Origin: Bacteroidetes bacterium UBA2234
Lineage (GTDB): Bacteria > Bacteroidota > Bacteroidia > NS11-12g > UBA955
Length of the DNA: 18,140 nucleotides
NCBI GenBank assembly: GCA_002347985.1
Contig: DDYM01000061.1
Location: 123,855-141,994 of the forward strand
Direction: 5' to 3'
Below the pieces are notes generated by a model. That model was not told the DNA's origin, ran no database searches, and saw only the letters and a program-made list of their open reading frames with translations. Made by a program: the position numbers and the translations under genes. Within the stretch, counting starts at the first letter, position 1. Each line of letters opens with the position of its first letter. Below, in pieces: positions 16,571-18,140 of this stretch.

Positions 16571-17359
16571 ATGAAAAAACACATTAAATCATCATTGATC
16601 ATCATTGCAGGGGCAATTTTGGTTATGGTAAATTCGAGCAATGCAAATGGTCCCGGTGGCGACAGAACAGGTGCTCCAGGGTCGTCAGGTAATTGCGCTT
16701 CGTGTCATGGCGGAACGGCAAATTTGGGCGGTGACATCGTGATATCAGCAGTAGACAAAACAACGGCCACTGTTGCAACCGAGTACACACCCGGTAAAAC
16801 TTACACTATTGGTATTAAAATGGGTGGCACTTCAACAAAGAAAGGATTTCAAATTACAGCCATCAATTCTAGCAACGTGGGAATTGGCACATTTAGCGGA
16901 AATTCAACTGGCACAAGAATTTATTCATCTGGAAACCGCAGTATTTGCGGACACAACACTCCAGGACTCGGTGTTTGGTATGTTGATTGGACTGCGCCTG
17001 CAACTGCTTCTGGTACCGTTTCTTTCTACGCTTCGGGTGTTGTTTCGAATGCCAACGGTAGCGACAATGGCGACCAAATGGTGAAAACATCTTTCAATTT
17101 GACTGCAGCGGCAGCTTCAAAAACGGAACAAATCAACAGCGCAATCAACTTCACCGTTTACCCCAACCCTGCATCACACGAATTGAAATTTTCTTCAGTT
17201 GTTAGCAGTGTTTCAATTATGAATCAAACTGGCAAAATCGTTTACTCAGGTAAAAATGTGAACCAAGTGAACATTGAGAACTTTGCAAACGGTTTGTATT
17301 TTGTAAACGCAATTGGAGAAAATCAAACACCCATCTGCAAGCAATTCATTAAGCAGTAA
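16571..17359 (+). CDS. Secreted choice-of-anchor V/Reeler-like protein with CxxCH motif and T9SS tail
   Basis: A 262-residue exported protein. The ATG at 16571 opens directly into a signal peptide (MKKHIKSSLIIIAGAILVMV, cleavage near residue 26), so I prefer it over the in-frame start at 16505. The mature N-terminus has GAPGSSGNCASCHGG (35-49): CASCH is a c-type heme-binding motif (C42, C45, H46). A beta-rich domain follows (about 52-180) with GHNTPG (127-132), VDWTAP (138-143) and GTVSFYASG (148-156), the pattern of choice-of-anchor V or Reeler-like domains in Bacteroidota. Residues about 190-262 are a T9SS type A sorting domain with YPNP (197-200) and NGLYFV (240-245). It should be released or anchored outside the outer membrane. 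Heme binding is inferred from the motif, and the role is unknown. It is divergent from nuoA. Confidence 0.85.
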   Translation: MKKHIKSSLIIIAGAILVMVNSSNANGPGGDRTGAPGSSGNCASCHGGTANLGGDIVISAVDKTTATVATEYTPGKTYTIGIKMGGTSTKKGFQITAINSSNVGIGTFSGNSTGTRIYSSGNRSICGHNTPGLGVWYVDWTAPATASGTVSFYASGVVSNANGSDNGDQMVKTSFNLTAAAASKTEQINSAINFTVYPNPASHELKFSSVVSSVSIMNQTGKIVYSGKNVNQVNIENFANGLYFVNAIGENQTPICKQFIKQ

Positions 17360-17366
17360 TAGAGGC

Positions 17367-18140
17367 TTAATTTCTTTTCAAAGCATTCAACGCCCGGTGG
17401 AAACGCTGGGCGTTTTTGTTATGTTCCTCTAAAGTAATTGCAAAATCATGTTGCGGTGTAAGATCTGCCTTGGCGCAAAAATATAAATACGGGTAATCGG
17501 CCCCAAAAAGACAAGAATCAACTGCATTTAGGTTGGGGATACACAATGCTCCGATCGGCAAACCAGTATTCAAATAGGTGTTGAAAGGCGATTCGATTTT
17601 TGTATCTCGATTCAGCACCCTTCCAGCCCTACCCCTTGCAAAAACAACGGTGGGATCCGCTTGGAGCAACATTCCTTTGGCCAGTCTATTTTTATATGTC
17701 GATGCGATTTTACCGTATTCACCAGTAAAATTGCTCTCTTTGGTCACTATGGATGCAAGTTTCACAACATCAACCGGAGTGAGATTTATGCGATGGGCCG
17801 CAAGCATTCTTTCTTTTGTCCAAAAGTCATGGGCCGACTTAGACATTTTATCCATGAAAGACTCAATCGTTGTTTTGCGTTTAAATAAGTATGAATTTGG
17901 GATAAACAACGCCTGCCAGCTTAATGGGTGTATTTCACCTTCACTAAAAGTCAATTCATTCCACAGCTTATAAGTCTCTTCGTCTGATAGGAATCGTTTC
18001 AAATCGCCTTTTTTCCAAGAGAATTTTTCGGACATTTTTGTGTCCAACGTTTCTAAATCCCAGTTACTGTTGATTGTAACGAGCTGCTGTTCTCTTTGAA
18101 AACGAACCAACAATCGAATCAAATTCCAAAAACTCGTTTT
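17367..18140 (-). CDS. mltG: Endolytic transglycosylase MltG, C-terminal part (cut by window end)
   Basis: Inner-membrane endolytic murein transglycosylase that cleaves nascent glycan strands and limits their length. The reading frame stays open to the last base of the window, so the N-terminal membrane anchor and the start of the LysM-like region lie outside; about 257 codons are present, against about 340 residues in the family. A TTG at 18120-18122 is an internal codon, not a start. Family motifs: LASIVTKES with the catalytic Glu encoded at 17736-17738, LQADPTVVF, SPFNTYLNTGLPIG (the usual SxYNTYxxxGLPPG), and YLYFCAKADL followed by H-F and the EEHNKNAQRF end. All expected active-site residues are present. 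Its stop is 7 bases from the stop of the convergent CxxCH gene. Confidence 0.94.
   Translation of the reverse strand, partial: KTSFWNLIRLLVRFQREQQLVTINSNWDLETLDTKMSEKFSWKKGDLKRFLSDEETYKLWNELTFSEGEIHPLSWQALFIPNSYLFKRKTTIESFMDKMSKSAHDFWTKERMLAAHRINLTPVDVVKLASIVTKESNFTGEYGKIASTYKNRLAKGMLLQADPTVVFARGRAGRVLNRDTKIESPFNTYLNTGLPIGALCIPNLNAVDSCLFGADYPYLYFCAKADLTPQHDFAITLEEHNKNAQRFHRALNALKRN
17389..17417 (+). terminator. Candidate terminator of the CxxCH gene, inside the mltG 3' end
   Basis: AACGCCC (17389-17395) pairs with GGGCGTT (17408-17414) around a 12-base loop and runs into TTTTT. An alternative hairpin, AAACGC/GCGTTT around TGG (17401-17415), ends at the same T-tract. It lies 30 bases after the CxxCH gene stop and within the coding end of the convergent mltG gene, so the two functions would share these bases. 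Confidence 0.5.

Noticed and set aside
1..18140. Defence island, mobile element or biosynthetic cluster
   Set aside because: All genes are housekeeping or secreted-protein types; I saw no transposase, integrase, restriction, toxin-antitoxin or synthetase signatures and no obvious shift in base composition.

Overview
The window reads as an ordinary chromosomal segment of a Bacteroidota bacterium; the order cannot be fixed from the sequence. Four things point there: a fused LpxC-FabZ protein, two secreted proteins ending in type IX secretion (T9SS) type A sorting domains, candidate promoters of the TTTG...TAnnTTTG type instead of sigma70-like boxes, and A-rich translation starts with no clear Shine-Dalgarno sequences. 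Gene density is very high, with no intergenic stretch over about 170 bases. I saw no tRNA, rRNA, CRISPR array, insertion sequence, integrase or phage gene.

Layout. (1) 46-2052, minus: a proton-coupled peptide (POT/PTR2) transporter with an unusual periplasmic insert. (2) 2199-6116, plus: a tight lipid A operon of lpxD, the lpxC-fabZ fusion, lpxA and an orphan ABC-type ATPase. (3) 6094-8373, minus: a secreted FG-GAP beta-propeller protein with a T9SS tail, whose 3' end overlaps the ATPase gene tail to tail. (4) 8542-9861, plus: murF, ending at a strong bidirectional terminator. (5) 9911-16439, minus: nuoA-B-C-D-E-F-G-H, the first part of an NADH:quinone oxidoreductase (complex I) operon, with a short NuoG; nuoI to nuoN are not here. 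(6) 16571-17359, plus: a small secreted CxxCH protein of the choice-of-anchor V/Reeler-like type with a T9SS tail, divergent from nuoA. (7) 17367-18140, minus: the C-terminal part of mltG, cut by the window end.

How the parts fit. Most genes serve envelope building and energy. LpxA, LpxC and LpxD carry out acylation and deacetylation steps that open lipid A synthesis, and FabZ supplies the acyl-chain dehydratase step, so the fusion sits at the branch point between lipid A and fatty acid synthesis. MurF completes the UDP-MurNAc-pentapeptide precursor of peptidoglycan, and MltG cuts nascent glycan strands at the inner membrane. NuoE, NuoF and NuoG form the NADH-oxidising arm of complex I, NuoB, NuoC and NuoD the connecting arm, and NuoA and NuoH are membrane subunits next to the quinone site. 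The two T9SS proteins would be exported across the outer membrane.

No convincing undescribed multi-gene system is present. The best leads are the Cys/His-rich loop of the peptide transporter, the lpxA-linked ATPase without canonical Q-loop and H-loop residues, the Cys-rich C-terminal part of the short NuoG, the split nuo operon, and a 12-bp palindrome at the predicted transcription start of the CxxCH protein.
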